From: Macquaria australasica
Taxonomy: Eukaryota > Chordata > Actinopteri > Centrarchiformes > Percichthyidae
Length of the DNA stretch: 64,000 nucleotides
Assembly (NCBI GenBank): GCA_005408345.1
Contig: SEMN01000016.1
Coordinates: forward strand, 2,418,001 to 2,482,000
Reading direction: 5' to 3'
Shown: one piece after another, positions 12,681 to 26,225 of the stretch
How positions within the stretch are numbered: the stretch's first letter is position 1
How the letters are laid out: each line of letters begins with the position of its first letter
Notes under the pieces: generated by a model
Told to the model about the DNA's origin: nothing
The model's input: the letters and a program-made list of their open reading frames with translations, nothing else
The model's database searches: none
Position numbers and translations under genes: made by a program

Positions 12681-13063
12681 TAAGTTAAAAAGAAGTCAAC
12701 AACAACATGTCTAAATAATCCACAGAGCTCACTGTGGAGAGTTTTCATTGGAAGTACTGTATGTTCTACCGAAGAAACAGCCCAAATGAAAACTGTTGAC
12801 AGTGAGGTCTGTGGCTTATTGAGAATAATGGGAACACTGTTTCTGGGAAGAGATGCCACTGTGGATTTTTTAAAACATCAATTTTTAATGCTGTGAGAAC
12901 CCATTCTAACCTATATTATTGGGGTGGAGGCAGAAATCTCATCGACGAATATCTCAGAAGTTTTGCGCTTAAAACCCAAACTGTCTGCATGGCTGGATAC
13001 CACTGTAGGTAAGTGAGTGGGAAAGTATGTTTTTTTTCTAGTTTGGGTGAACTGACCCTTTAA
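12681..13063 (+). repeat. interspersed repeat family A, copy 1
   Basis: Shares with 30221-30491 the order 'attggggtggaggcagaaatctc' (12919 onward), 'atatctcagaa', 'ctgtctgcatggct', and the terminus 'gtgaactgaccctttaa'. It also shares the block 'aaaactgttgacagtgaggtctg' with 35203-35227. Non-coding. Confidence 0.75.
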
Positions 13064-15051
13064 ACTGAGAGCAATTCAGGAGCGAGAAAGAAACGTCTGA
13101 ACTCAGATCTGCAGCAGCTGCACACACACAGTTTGCACAAACCCATATCACACCCCATTAGAAAGGCACATGAACACACAAGCGCTCCAGTCACACTGAT
13201 TCATTGGCTCTGCATATACATGTGGTCCGACGGAGCTGTTGACACTGTTGACCACTGCAGAGGTAAAGACGGGTTTCAAAGTGCCTGCCAAGCGAGAGTT
13301 GGCAGCACATCTGCGACGGGTGGGCTGACCAGAGCCCTGGCACAAAGTCAGGGGTGCGTACACTGCCGACACCATTACACACACAGGCAATGGCCAATGC
13401 AACTGGGCTGAGTAATTTCACCACCGGTACTGTGTTTTATATGGCAGATCTGTAATGCATCATCTTGCTTATATTAACATTTCTTTGCCAATTGTCAGCC
13501 CGCCTAAATCTGTGTATGTTCAAAGCACTCGCACACAGTTTCTCACAGTCTTTATGCCATGTTCTCAAGGTCATGAAACACTACATGGGTGGGTATTAAG
13601 GGATAATCCTGTTTTATTTTGTTTTTACAATTTTGGTCTTACTTTTGTAGTGTTTGCAGTTGTTTACGGACATTTTGGGTGTGTTTGCCTTCAGTTTTAC
13701 CTCCAAAGAAAGTGGTTTTGACCAGTGGTTACCAACGTGGGCCTTAAAGACGGGCCAAAGAGTGGCGCAAGATTTGTTCATTTTTATTGTACCTTTTTAA
13801 TAACGTTTCACCACATAAAACAACCATATCTCCTACAAACTATGTTTATACATACTAATTTGTTTTCCCAATTGTGTTACTGTTTCCTGTATTATGTTCA
13901 CTGGCAGTGTTTTTTCAAGTGAAGGAAGTGCTACATTTTTGTACCACACAGAAATTGTAGGGTGAAGGTTGGAGTTGGAGTAGAAAGAGCCGGATTTGGG
14001 CCTCAAAGTCTCATCCTGAAGTTTAGGCAACAAAAACACTTTGGTTAAGTTTAGGGAAAGATCGTGGTTTTGGTTAAATCAATTAAGTCAATACCGTAAA
14101 CACATCGTGTCTCAAGCTTTATGTCACTGCAGACCGATTCTGTATTAAACCAAGACCACAATCTTTCCCCAACCTTGACTAAATGTTGTGAGTGCCTCAA
14201 CATAACCGCAAAAATACATTAATAAGGCTGAAGTTGCGAGTGGATACCAGTCTCAGTTGTCAGTGAATATTTTACTGATACATTCGGTATTAACATTTAA
14301 CGACAACGTTTCCTCATTCTGTTGATACAAACCTAACCAGGATGGCATAATGTTTCCTTTAAAACGTATTTGCTGTTTCAAATTTAGCAATATACAAATG
14401 TAATTCTCAGGAGACAGGGTTGCATAAAAACAGGGGAATATTTATTTGCATAAGCTACATTTTTATGCTTTTAAAAAGAAATAAGCAAAAAACATTGGAA
14501 TAGCCATATTAAAAACCCCTATTAAATATGCAGTAATGCTGTAACCAACGCTGGTGACATGACAGCTCATGGTTGCTGGTTTCCATAGTAACACAAACAT
14601 GCTGTGCAGCAAGGTGAGTTTTCCAGGAAATAGCAACTGTCAGTTGATAGGTGAAGGTATTATGAAAGAACCAACCACTTGTTTAGATGATCTGATTTAG
14701 CTGTTGGCTTGTTTACATTCTGATTGTATGACTCCTCGTGTTTCTTGCTCCGTTATCCTTTAAAACTGAAAATAAGAAACGACAGCGCTCCTTCTTTGGC
14801 TTCTCTTTCTTTGGACGGTCCGGTCCTCACCGCCAGTCGTCACAGCTATTATTTCGGGGAGAGTCTAATCTGATTGTTGATCGGTGCCTCTGGCTAAGTG
14901 CTAACTTGCTGTGACAGACCCCACAGAGAGCCAAGAGGAGGGAGGACAGATGCCGCTGATCTCTGATCCCAGATCTGACAGCTGACTCCCTCAGGAGGAC
15001 AGGGCCTGGGGTGTCAGCAGCTTTGATCCACTCAAGGTCCTCTCAGGAATG
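13064..15051. other. non-coding interval
   Basis: At 13723-13745 'gaccagtggttaccaacgtggg' looks like the end of a hAT-type repeat of the family D sort. 14690-14760 has partial similarity to the inverted-repeat arms of the element at 17429-18494. No exon is supported. Confidence 0.35.
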
Positions 15052-15077
15052 CACACACACACACACACGCACACACA

Positions 15078-15155
<78 letters not shown>
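15052..15155. repeat. (AC)n microsatellite, long
   Basis: About 104 bp of AC repeats with three GC interruptions near the left end. Probable high-polymorphism locus. Confidence 0.98.
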
Positions 15156-15156
<1 letters not shown>

Positions 15157-15503
15157 CAGGTACATCATTGAATGCATTCAAATGTATATGTAAATGCATC
15201 CATACACAATTCTTTAATCTCACCTTCACTCCCTTTTTTCCCTTTCCTGTCTCTAATACACAGACCCATACATCCACCCCCACCCACACACACACACACT
15301 CCCACACAAACTACTGGGCCCGGCCTGCTGGCACACACATACAGGAGCTGGCATGAGTTGCCTAAGAACACACAGTCAACGGTATTTTATAATCAAATAA
15401 TTTCTCAATTCTGTAACTAATACCCCTCCACCGAGCACGAGCTATCAACTGTGGTGGGCTATGTGTGTGGTGTGTGTTTGCTTGGGCACATGTCCTACAC
15501 GTC

Positions 15504-15564
<61 letters not shown>
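15504..15564. repeat. (AC)n microsatellite
   Basis: About 60 bp uninterrupted AC array, 350 bp from the preceding one. Confidence 0.98.
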
Positions 15565-15569
<5 letters not shown>

Positions 15570-16239
15570 TAATCACATATATGTACACATGGACTGCATA
15601 TTCACGCAGAACTTTAGACTCGGTTCATTCATGCTGGTCATTTTGTGTTCTGGCTGGTTGGATCGAGGCGGTTTCTGGTCCCTCTACAAGCTAATAGCGC
15701 CCCCAGTAGGGCTGAAAGTCAATGTGCATCAACCAATAATTCTCTCCTCTCTTCTCTTTTTTCTTTCTCTTCTTTGTTCTGTTCTGTTCTGTTTTCTTTT
15801 CTGTGCTGAACAGATGAAAACAGTAAAAAGAGAACAGAACACAGAAGAGAAGAAACTAGAACAAAGCTAGTTTCACGAAGACAGACTTTTACTTTGGCAA
15901 TATAGTCAGAATTCAGATAGACATCTACATTCACCTGTTGCACAAAGCTGTCTAGTTGTGGTCTATCTTAGGCTACATAGACATTTTACTGGTAAAAATC
16001 AACAATACAAAACACTTCCAGTAGCATGAAATCTCTCTGCAGTGTGGACCTGTAGCAGAGATGAGGTGTTGTAGCTTCAGGCTTCAGTTTTCTGTGTAAC
16101 AGGTAACTGCTGTCCCTAAATACTTGTTACCTTTTCTTTGCTGGCAAATTATGAGCCATGTTTTCCTCTTTTTTTGTCATTTGCTGTCAGCAGGTGTCAC
16201 TGATTGTTGCTATGTAAACATGAGCACACGTGTCAGAGA

Positions 16240-16415
16240 CTTCCGCTGGTCGAGCCGGCTGACTTCCTATTGGCTCCCCATATACATGAATGGGATAAAA
16301 TGATTTAATCATATGGCTCTCTAGACTTTCAAAACGTTATTAGACCAAATGGTTTTAAATGATTGGGTATGGGAAAATGCTTTTATGGCCAGTGTGCATC
16401 ACATGATGATACTGG
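16240..16415 (+). repeat. family I repeat, short copy
   Basis: Collinear with 18113-18335: both carry a 'gagc(c/t)ggctgact' block, 'gattg(g/c)gtatggga', and 'ggccagtgtgcatca'. Diverged and without an ORF. Confidence 0.6.
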
Positions 16416-17428
16416 AAGCTGAAGCCACTACACCAAAATCGTTTCTCATCGTCTTAGTTCAGAGTTAGCCTGGGGGTAGGTTGGCTAAGGCTTAAAATAA
16501 GTTTTTATTTTTGTGAAACTTTACCCAGAGAAGAGAACTGAAATCTTCGGTTTTGTTCTCATCTGTTCTGTTGGAGCCACATGCTCTCTTCTTCTGGACT
16601 GAAAATATCTTATTCTACAGAACAACCTGCCTTCTTCTTCTGCTGTTGGATGGTGGTTCAGTGTGTCTTTGTGTGTGTGTCGGGTTAACAAACAGGATAT
16701 ACGCCCGCCTTCCCGGCACACAGCCACACACATGCTAAGCCTGCTGCAGATAGGACCCTGCTCTTTAATCATCACACATTCACGTCCCTGCCTCTTATCT
16801 GCAAGATGGATAACTGTAAACATACAGCCAGAAAAAGAAAGACACCCACATCATTTGCACGTTATTCTTTGCCTTTTGTCCATAAGATTACACTCTGCTG
16901 ACGAAACTTAACCAGAGTGCGCTGGTGCCAGGGTTTGCTCCAGCTGTCACCCACAGCTAAACAGTGTAAATCACATTCAGGGACTTTGGGTTTGTTGACA
17001 GTGCTGGGTGGTGTAACCAGGTGAGGTCTGAGATACTGTGATGTTTTGATGTTTCCTAAATGTGCTGATGAAAAGACAGGCACCGTGTTTGAGTCTGATG
17101 TTGTAATCCCACCCCGCTGCAGATGTCTAAACATGTTACAGTGCAAGCAAGAGGAGGATGCCATAATTTCTGCCATCGTTGCTGCAACCTGGGACCACAC
17201 AAATACTCTGATGAAATACTAAAGAGAGAGCTGTCACCCTATCTCCTGTACTGTGATAGTACTGTAGGTTTTCCAAGCTGGGTATAAACATCTGTGACAT
17301 AACAACTTCGGTCCTATTTCTGTAGTTTTAGCCATAATTTCTATTGGATGATAAAATTATACTCACCAGGGAAACTGATGACCTCTAGAAACATGGTGCC
17401 ATCGCTAAAACAAAGTCTGATGGGGCAA

Positions 17429-18494
17429 AAAACACGAGCAGTCAGACGATCAGACAGGTTGTAAACAAGCCGACATTTTTGCCAGAAGCACTTTATTTGG
17501 AGGACACACCTGAAATGTTGGTAATAATCCCTCTTTCACCAGAAAACTGTGTGCTCACACAACCATGGCAGGAACGATAGGTCAAAGCTGAACCACAAAG
17601 CTGATCTGTAAACTGTATGGATGCATTAAGAAAACTCATGTTCCAAGATGGTGCCCCATTCACTTCAGTGAAGGTTGCTCACAGTGGGTATACGCTGCAA
17701 ATGTTGTTCAGGCTCTCCTAAGCTACCGCGTTTTGGACCCATAGAGTATGTGTATCAGAGTCTTCAGGGGTCAGTATGCTTCAAACGAAATGCTTGTTGG
17801 ATCATCGAACAGCGTCTGAAACCCACTCCTCTCATACTTTTCCAATGTCGGATTGGAGGGCTGCTTCCATCCCTTTTTGTATGAACAATCAAGTGTGACA
17901 CCATGAATGCCTTTGAGGAGAGACTGTCCAAAAGCGTGCGCAGTTATCCCCATTATCGCGTCTTGTCTATAATCTCTCTATGATGGCAGGCTTTTCACAC
18001 CACCTTTGAGAGTGGCGGTTTGGAACAGCGATAAACAATTTTGACTTTGGACGTAGTCGAACGACACATCGTACAAACGAATTAATTTTTAGCAAACCCC
18101 GGCCTTTCCTCGGATGAGCTGGCTGACTTATTGTTGGCTCTCCACTCACACGAAATGCATGAAAATAGTTTACTGATACGACTCTCTGAGACTCATTTTG
18201 ACATTACAAAGACTCCCTTTGGGTTGTTTGTGATGCTCAGACAAAATTATTCAGCATTTTACAGCCATTTCTTTTGTAATGATTGCGTATGGGATTTAAT
18301 CTTTTTGGGCCAGTGTGCATCATGTGACCTGCAATACCAATTGTGGCCACTAGCCCAAAATTGCCTCACAGCCTAGCACTATTCCCGGGTGCTTGGTAAA
18401 CTGTGATGGACGTTTACAACTGACATGTTTTTTTTTTTCCATCTAACCTAAGGTTTTGTTTAAAATCTGTTCGATCATCTGACTGCTCGTGTTT
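17429..18494. mobile_element. family I element with ~29-bp inverted ends
   Basis: The left arm at 17429-17458 (aaaacacgagcagtcagacg...) is matched in inverse at 18466-18494 (...ctgactgctcgtgttt), with about two mismatches. The interior contains the family I blocks shared with 16240-16415. No transposase-like ORF. The boundaries could extend some tens of bases beyond these arms. Confidence 0.6.
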
Positions 18495-20117
18495 CTCGCT
18501 GCCTTCCCAGATCTCAGCAATTAACACTGGCCAAAACTATGACAAAAGGTTGTATGAAACCTGAATCTCCCCTTATGTATTGTAAGTGAAATCATGTTGC
18601 TGTCAGTTTTGATTCAAAGATCAAAGTTCTATATTTTCTCAGCTGCATGTATGAATTTACATCAGCCTCTCTTGGCATTATTACCAAGCTTTATATATAG
18701 CTTTTTCTTTGGCTGTCAATCTATCTGCAAGACATCAAAAGAGGGAACTAGTAGGAAATTGCAGTAGATAATAAAAAACCTTCCCCCTTTGCAGACTTTT
18801 CCAAACTGAATATATATCATTTTAAGTGGAACTCTTTACATGAAATATTGTACTGGAGTTGACATATTAGATAACTCCTGCTTTTTTAGTTTTTATGGTC
18901 TAAGAACTTAGTTAAAGAAGAACATTTATCGTTATTAAAATCAGACACAAAAACTAGAATCAGCGAACCATTTCAGTCTGAATTTCAAGTGTTTTGCTAC
19001 AAATGATCACCCAATGACAGTCTTTGTGACACAACTGAAGGACAATGAGATGATAATAAAGCCGTCAGCCACTCAGCTTGTTTGTGGCAGAGTTGTTCTT
19101 CGTGCCTCTGTGCTGTTTTGTCAAACAATCACCCTTCACCCACACACATACACACAAATACACACCACTGGGACTCCAGAGGTTGGCATATGGAGCAGCT
19201 GTGAGAGCTGCGTGTTGGTTTTACACCCTGATCTGTCATCACATAGACTTAGAGCTTCACGGTCAACCTCACTGACCAGCTGACTGGATTCCTCAGAGGT
19301 TTAGCCACAATATTCCCGGTTGTTAACGTCCTTAGAGGTCGCACAAAAGGCACAGAAACATACAGGCATGCATTCAGACTTAAATAAAGGGCAGTTTCAC
19401 ACACACACACATACCACAAACACTGATTCAAAGAGGAACACTGGCAGCCGAGACACAGATAGGGTGGTTAAGTGTCTGCATGTTGGAGCAAAGTGTCTCA
19501 TGACACTGGCAGTGTGAGCTAGATGGAGTGTCTCTGGCAGATACTTACACTCGGGGGAAAAGTTGAGCAAATATTCAGAAGCACTGATCACTAACAGATG
19601 ATAATCAGCCACAGGCTTATTTATTCCCAGGCTGCAGGTTGCCACAGCTGCTTCACTGTCACTCCAATTCTGCAAAGTTTCCATCTCCATTAGGGAAATG
19701 AAACGTGTCAAAATGGTTTTGCACTATTTGCATGTCGACAAAATCTTGCTTTTAACACTCACAACCGAATGATGTGTTCATTTTTGTCTAGATCAATAAT
19801 TGACGGTTCACTAAACCCCTCCCTCACACAGCGTTTGAACTGTATAGCTTAGCAACCATAACCGTCAAGCTTTAGATTGATCTACATGCCAAGATGGTGT
19901 GTAAAGAGCTATAATGAGAGTGATACTCTGTATAAAAGGATTTTGGAGGGTGGTGTCTTGTTTCATCATCTCCCCAAAACCAAAAACACACAAACAAAAG
20001 TGTGAGAAATTGATTAAATTGTATGTTTATTTTTATTTTTTTACTTTATTACTGTAAAGTAAGCTGCGATTGTTGCATGCCCAGTTTACTAGCTTACTAC
20101 CTACAGTGTTACCTATG
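18495..20117. other. non-coding interval
   Basis: No family with a second copy. A short CA-rich segment lies at 19140-19160. A TATAAAAGG string occurs at 19932-19940 without any recognisable gene downstream. Confidence 0.35.
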
Positions 20118-20345
20118 CTGTGTCTCAAATCGCGTACTTCCGTTAGTACACTTACATGCAGTATACTATGTACACTATGTACTGACTTGTGTGGTGCGTG
20201 TATTGTTGTGCGCTTACCAGAAATGATGATCGCAACCTTTGACTCCGTCTTCTTCTTCTTTTTAATGGCGGATTGCAACCGGGCGGAGCATGATCGGCAA
20301 CATTTTACTGCGATTGCTGCACGCCGAAGCATCTGCCAGCTTGTT
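20118..20345. repeat. probable dispersed repeat fragment
   Basis: The stretch starting 'ctgtgtctcaaatcgcgtacttccg' and the following 'tactatgtacactatgtact' motif have the look of a common teleost DNA-transposon end. The copy is single in this window, so the call is tentative. Confidence 0.35.
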
Positions 20346-20680
20346 TACTCACTTGACTTAATTTAATTATATTAAAAATGAATAAAAAATGAACGTGCTT
20401 TTACTTTTACTAGTATTACTTCCAAAGGCAAGAGGCATGTCATTAGCTAACTATATTATATTTGGCGTTAGCATTCGCTCACACTTGCAAGCTACCGCTG
20501 ATAAAATCTGCTAACGGTAGTCGTCTTTCCGGCCAAAAAACTCCACAGTCGTCAGCTAGAAATGAGAAGCCTGCTTTTGTTTACTTTTGTATGAAACATT
20601 ACCGCTAATTTCGAGAAGTTATCTGCCCCCATTATCAATGTAACCTGCATCTGTGCCATGTGACAATGGAAAGCTTGACA

Positions 20681-20752
20681 GGCATAGCAACAGTAAATAA
20701 GGGGGGCATAGTAACAGTAACTAAGGTGGGGCATAGTAACAGTAACTAAGGG
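20681..20752. repeat. minisatellite, three 24-25 bp units
   Basis: Three tandem units begin at 20681, 20705 and 20730, each reading close to ggcatagYaacagtaaMtaagg. Units 2 and 3 are nearly identical; unit 1 differs at about two positions. Confidence 0.85.
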
Positions 20753-21867
20753 AGTGTGGCTCAGTGAACAGCCAATTGTTCAGGCTGTTTGAGTCTGTAT
20801 AGGTGTTATAATTGCTGGAAATGATTATCTAATTTTCACCATGAAACCATAAAATTCTTGTGTCTGATTGGAAGCAAGGTGTCAGTTGAAATAGTAAAAC
20901 AGGACACCTTAAACATCTGGTCAACAATTTAACCACAGTTCATACAATAAAGAGTACTTCTACTTTCTGCAATGTTACCACTTAACTCTCACAAATAAAA
21001 CAGATGTAACCATCTGACTGCAGACAAACTTTAAACCTGCATTAATCAATATTTTTATATTTTTTTCTAAAATGGGTTACTTGTGGTAACAGAGAGAATA
21101 ATCATCCAACCCTGTGGATCCACAGAGCTTTTTAACCTCTTTTAGGTCATTATTTGGGGGGTTTTATGGCCGGTTGCTCTCCTCAACCCCTGTATGCAGC
21201 CATTTCCAGAAAAAAAGAGGATACACAGTAGACAAAGTCAGCAACTACCTGCTTAACATAGTTGAGCCTCTAGCAGCCAGATAAAGTAAGCTGAAAAGAG
21301 AGCAAATATTAGACTCACATGCTTCAGGTGGCCAAACACGAGTCCCAATGAATTCCGAGGGAAGTTTCTCTATTTGCTTCTACTTTGTCTATTTGCATGT
21401 GTTTTTCTAAGTTGCAGTCTTCAGTAGAATTGACATTTCTTAAGTTGTAATGGTGCAATCCTTTTTGTAAACTAGCAGGTAGTTACTAAGAACTTCGAAG
21501 GACACAAACTTTGTGATGTTACTGTTCTTCTCCGTCTATAGGAGTAAAATGTCATGTAATGACAATATGGAGAGGATGAAGAGGTGGAAACTTTACACTT
21601 TACTTGCTGTATCGTTATCTTTACTTCTTAAGAGTTGGATAATATCATGGCATGTGACATATCTCTGGTTTTACTTCTCTTATCTTCTCAGTTGGACGAG
21701 AGATAATAGATAGCAAAGTCCCCCTCTTGTACAAGAATGTGCTATCTAAAAAAATGTGACCACCCCTCTTCCAAACTCTCTCTGCAGAGCCTCCCAGGTT
21801 GTTGTTCTTCAACATATAATCATCATATCTCAAGTTGCATTAAGCCCCTGTGAAATAGCTGAGATAC

Positions 21868-22025
21868 GTTATCATGTGTGCAGCATTCTGTAACTGAATA
21901 CAAGTGTTTCTTGTTAGTTTAATGTTCAAATGAGCCCGTGCCTGGATTGAACATGTGTTTCAATTTATGCTATGTGAGGTTTTCTTGATTTATGCTGCTT
22001 TGCACACACACTTTGCAATGTCATC
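21868..22025. repeat. local duplication, unit 1
   Basis: Homologous to 22930-23057. The shared core starts with 'cctggattgaacatgtgttt' and continues through 'gtgaggttttcYtgatttat' and 'gcacacaSacttt'. Preceding sequence (atgtgtgcagca) also matches. It is not seen elsewhere in the window. Confidence 0.8.
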
Positions 22026-22929
22026 GTCCCCCAAAATGGAAAATCAAGTCAAGTTGTGCGCAAACACTTTCATGAAGCGCGTCCAAGCTGCAATTTAGAG
22101 AAAGCATTTCAGCAAAAGTAATTTAATTATGGCAATATACTGTTTCTATTTTAGGGGCTTGTTTGGCAGGGGACTGTGAAAGTGAAAAAATCTGTGTATG
22201 TAAGAGATGAGTAGCGGTATGTTTTGCAAGCGATAAATAATTATTCCCATCTATTAACCGCTTAATGGCAGTCTTATTTTAAAACTCAGCCAAACAAGTG
22301 AATTAAAATTTGAGCGACCCAAACCCCGGTGAGGGTGAGGGGTCACGGCTGTGACAGATGTGGGCAGGAGTCACATCTGGTTGGTATAGCGTACAAAATG
22401 GAGCTAATGGGGTGAGAGGGTGATGGTTTGAGGCTGGCAGATGTCAGCAGAGGCCACGCCTGTTATTGACATAGCTGCCATCTCAGGTCTTCTTTTCATC
22501 CGTCAGCCGGAATTGACCGAGGATCCCCATTGCTTTGTAATATGACCCAGATGATGGATCTCCGGCTACAGGGAATGTGCAGGCACACGCACACCGACAC
22601 GTATAAAGGAAACACTTGAACAAACACACTCTCTCTTTGGACACTCGCACACATTAGCACTCAGTTCTGTTGCTGCTGTCATCTGCCATTTGGATCCATA
22701 TCAGTTGCCTTCCCAAATCTGCCCACATATTGTTTTACTCGACCTCAGCCAGCAGAATAGATTTTGTCCCGGGCTGCAAATGGGATTCTGACATGCAAAA
22801 GTCATGTTGGATTAAATCCACAGGCCGAGCGAGATGTTGACACCACCCACCCACTGCTCCTCATGATTTATGAGCAATGTAACACGTAATCATCACATTC
22901 TTTCAGCATCAACCTCACATGAAAGCAGA
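22026..22929. other. unique non-coding interval between duplicated units
   Basis: Contains no element repeated elsewhere in the window. Homeodomain-like ATTA/TAAT strings are frequent in 22110-22310. No ORF of note. It is a candidate for conserved regulatory DNA, but this is inference only. Confidence 0.3.
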
Positions 22930-23057
22930 TCATTATGTAATGTGTGCAGCACATTTTAAAATATTAAAAATAGGCCCATGCCTGGATTGAACATGTGTTT
23001 CATTTTATAGTACGTGAGGTTTTCCTGATTTATCCTGCCTGGCACACAGACTTTCCA
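22930..23057. repeat. local duplication, unit 2
   Basis: Direct-orientation copy of 21868-22025, offset by about 1040 bp, at roughly 80-85% identity by eye over the core. Confidence 0.8.
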
Positions 23058-25655
23058 GTTTTACAGCAATGCCATTGTACCTTGTGTGGTAAATCAAACA
23101 CACCTTGAGTATTTCATGTGACCTGGGTCAGCTACTAATTGTGTCTCATATCCTCCGGTTTATAGCTGTACTGCACAGTGTGTGCATGAAAGAGGGAGAG
23201 AAACAGAGAGGGAGGGAGGGATGCAGCAGTGGCAGTCTCATGACTTGTCACATCGCACTGGAGGTCTCTGCAGGGTGCTTCTGATCCCAGTATGGGAGAT
23301 CAGAGAAAGACATGAGGAGGCCGGCCGAGGTGAGAGCTGATCCCGACCACAGATAGCACCTCTGGGGGCAACGGCAGCAGTTTCACTACCTACGATGGTG
23401 GTCTGTTGGGAAGCTTCAGGCAGTGTTTTCTGCTAACAATTATCAAGAAAATGGGAATTGAAGAAATAAACCAGCGTCGTGACAGTGTTTTAATAATATT
23501 CTTATATCGACAATGGATTCAGTGACTGTGTGAATTTTGAAAGGGGTCACTAACCCACAGAGTGTTTTAGCATCTTTCAGCTGCAACCTTACTGTTTTGT
23601 CTCACTCTCACCGTGTGTTCGAATTACACTGTGGCTTGGGGGGGTTGATTAAAAAAGCATAACCAACATACAAACAAAAACAGCGACATACTGATAAGCC
23701 CATATAGCTCAAATATAGCATTTTATTTTCAGAGGTAAGCTTATTCCATGCTAAGATCAGACCTCCAGTTTTGGTGGCGACACATCAGCCATAAAAAACT
23801 GGACAGCTTCAAGAGGGCAGAGAGAGAGACTTTATTAATCTGCGCCCCTAATACCAAATCTTACAGGGGAAAATTATAGGCTTGCCACTTGGTGAGAAAT
23901 TTAGGCCTCTTACTATTTTCATAACTAAGTTGCTTCATAACTAATTTATTATTGCAGGGAAAAAATACTAAAGGAGGGTATTTCTATTCTTGAATGTTGT
24001 TTTTGTGGCACAAAACATAAAAGACAAACCTGCCTCACAAAGGTGTGTGATCGGGAAGGGCAGTAAAGTCTTCACTGCATGCTGATGGACAGAGGGGATG
24101 CTCAGCTTTAATGCAGAGCAGAAATGAAAAGAGAGAGGCTGCTGAACTGACACCAAATACACACACAATAATTGTGCATAGCCGTACAAACTGATGAAAG
24201 CAGCCCATGACTGTGATAAATACAAAAAACACCATGCACATGTCCGGATCTATTGTTACACACATTATTGACAGAAGATAGAGTCAGCCGCACTGCCCCA
24301 TGTTGGCTGGTGTAGAGCATTTTGTGACTGTTCATGGTATTACACAAGCACAGAGCACATTTATGCAAGAGAGACCCCATGAATGCCCTGTTTCCTTACA
24401 ACTGCAGGAAGGTTAAGATGTTGCCTTGTCGCCTTGCAATTAAGTGCTGAAAGACAGTCCTGGGAAGTGTGGTAGTGGATCATATATGATATGTATGCTC
24501 GAAAGTAGCCAAAAAATGTAGCCAAAAAATCAATTATTGCTTCTTTAAGTCCAAACCCATCAGAGTTGAATAATTCTAAGAGTGGACAAACATATAGTAT
24601 ATTCAATACATATAAATTCCAACAACAAGTCACTGAACAATCAACACTTGTTTACAATGAAACATTTCCAGTTTAGCATGGATTTGCACTGATCTTGAAA
24701 GTCAGTGATGGAGTCAAATTGTGGCTTTAATTAGTCTAAACATCAGCACTGTCAAAATTGATCAATTAATTCTGATAAGTCTGGATTTATCTAAATGCTG
24801 GCAGGGCTTTATCTTGATATTAACACTGATCATTTTTGATTTGGGAGCTCCAGTCAGGATCCCACTGACACAACTTCTTGTTGAATTTTGTCTGCGGCTA
24901 ACTTCTCTCTTTCAGCTACAACCAGCAGTAATTATTCAGTTGAGAGTTCGAGTGAGTGAGGTTTCTGAGTCTGCAAAACAAAGCCTCTCCATCTTCTGGA
25001 TTTTCTTCATAAGGATGGAGAGATAAGCAGAGGCAAGGATGAGAACAGGCAGGTGAGACCAGAGAAGACATTGTGTGCAGGCAAAAGCCCTGAATCTCTT
25101 TCTCTCTAATTTCATACCTGCAGACAGGTGCTTGGCAGGGCAGAACATGCACGTGAGAGGTGGAAGAGGCGGGCAGAGGGAGGGTGGGAATGAGGAAGAC
25201 CTTCAGAGGGGATCAAAGAAGGTCACGCTATTCCTCCCCTGCTTCCCCCCTCTCACACTCTCCCTCCTCCACTGATCTGGAAACGATAGATTTCGTTCCT
25301 GCTTTTGCTCTTGAAGAGGGGAAGTGGTGTCGGATTACCAGGGTGGGTCTGAGGATGTGAAACCAAGACCAAAGTGCAGCACTCAAAATCAAAAGTGAGC
25401 AATGTAAAGTCTGCAAACCAGGAGGTTAGTTCTCCGTCAGTTATAATAAATAGTTCCTCGACAACAACGAACAGTTTCTCAGTAAGATTCAACTCCAATG
25501 TCTCTCCTTTTTGCATAAAATTCAAGAATTCAATTAGGTCCTTATATTCATTATCTATGGTTGTGTCCATTTATTAAAAGATTCAGGAAGAATGTATGAA
25601 GGGAACTCTGGGCCATCTTCCATATAAACATGTAAATGCAACCTGGATTGTTTTT
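23058..25655. other. non-coding interval, nothing recognised
   Basis: A purine-rich segment lies at 23180-23225. Otherwise no exon, repeat family with a second copy, or regulatory site that I can support. Confidence 0.35.
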
Positions 25656-26225
25656 AGCTGTGCTAGCAGCATGGCTCCATGGATGACAATATCGGTCAGT
25701 CAGTCTGTCCACCGCTTTGGTCCAGACTGAAATACCTCAACAACTATTTGGTGGATTACCGTGAAATTTTGTACAGACATTCATGGTCCCCAGAGGACGA
25801 ATCCTTTGGTGATCCTTTGACATTTCCTTTAGCGCTGCCATGAGGTTGACGTTCTTGAGCTTTAGTGAAATGTCTTAACAACTATTGGATGGATCGCCAT
25901 GACATTTGGTACAGACAGTACCAAGGAACTCAGGATGAGTTATAATAACTTTGGTAATCCTGCAACTTTTCATTTAGTGCCATCACGTCAAATTTTCAAT
26001 GTGTTTAGTACTTCAGTTTATGACCAAATACCTGCGAAACTAATAACATTCCTATCAGCCTCAGCTGTACTTTTTGTACAGCGGTAATTGTAACAATTGT
26101 TAGCATGCTAACACACTAAACTTGGAAGGTGAACATGGTAAACATTATACCTGCTAAAAAAGCACCGCTGTGCCTAAGTACAGCCTCACAGAGCTGCTAG
26201 CATGGCTGTATACCTTTAGTCTTGT
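25656..26225 (+). mobile_element. family B interspersed element, copy 1
   Basis: Has blocks shared with 37731-37924, 39421-39908 (inverted) and 61528-61985. They include 'gaaattttgtacagacattcatgg', 'caactattggatgga', 'ttagcatgctaacac', 'ggtgaacatggtaaacattatacctgcta' and 'cctcacagagctgctag'. Four copies in 64 kb make this the most visible dispersed family together with family H. Non-coding. Confidence 0.85.

Noticed and set aside
15032..15307. Cys/Val-rich minus-strand frame and similar His/Thr frames at CA/GT arrays
   Set aside because: Translation of dinucleotide repeats.
19932..19940. TATAAAAGG promoter-like string (also TATAAATA at 38631-38638)
   Set aside because: No gene start or conserved transcript feature follows; expected by chance in 64 kb of AT-moderate DNA.
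24035..24265. Hydrophobic minus-strand frame as a signal-peptide exon of apcdd1l
   Set aside because: No suitable phase-1 donor after a short signal peptide and no similarity to APCDD1-family N-termini.
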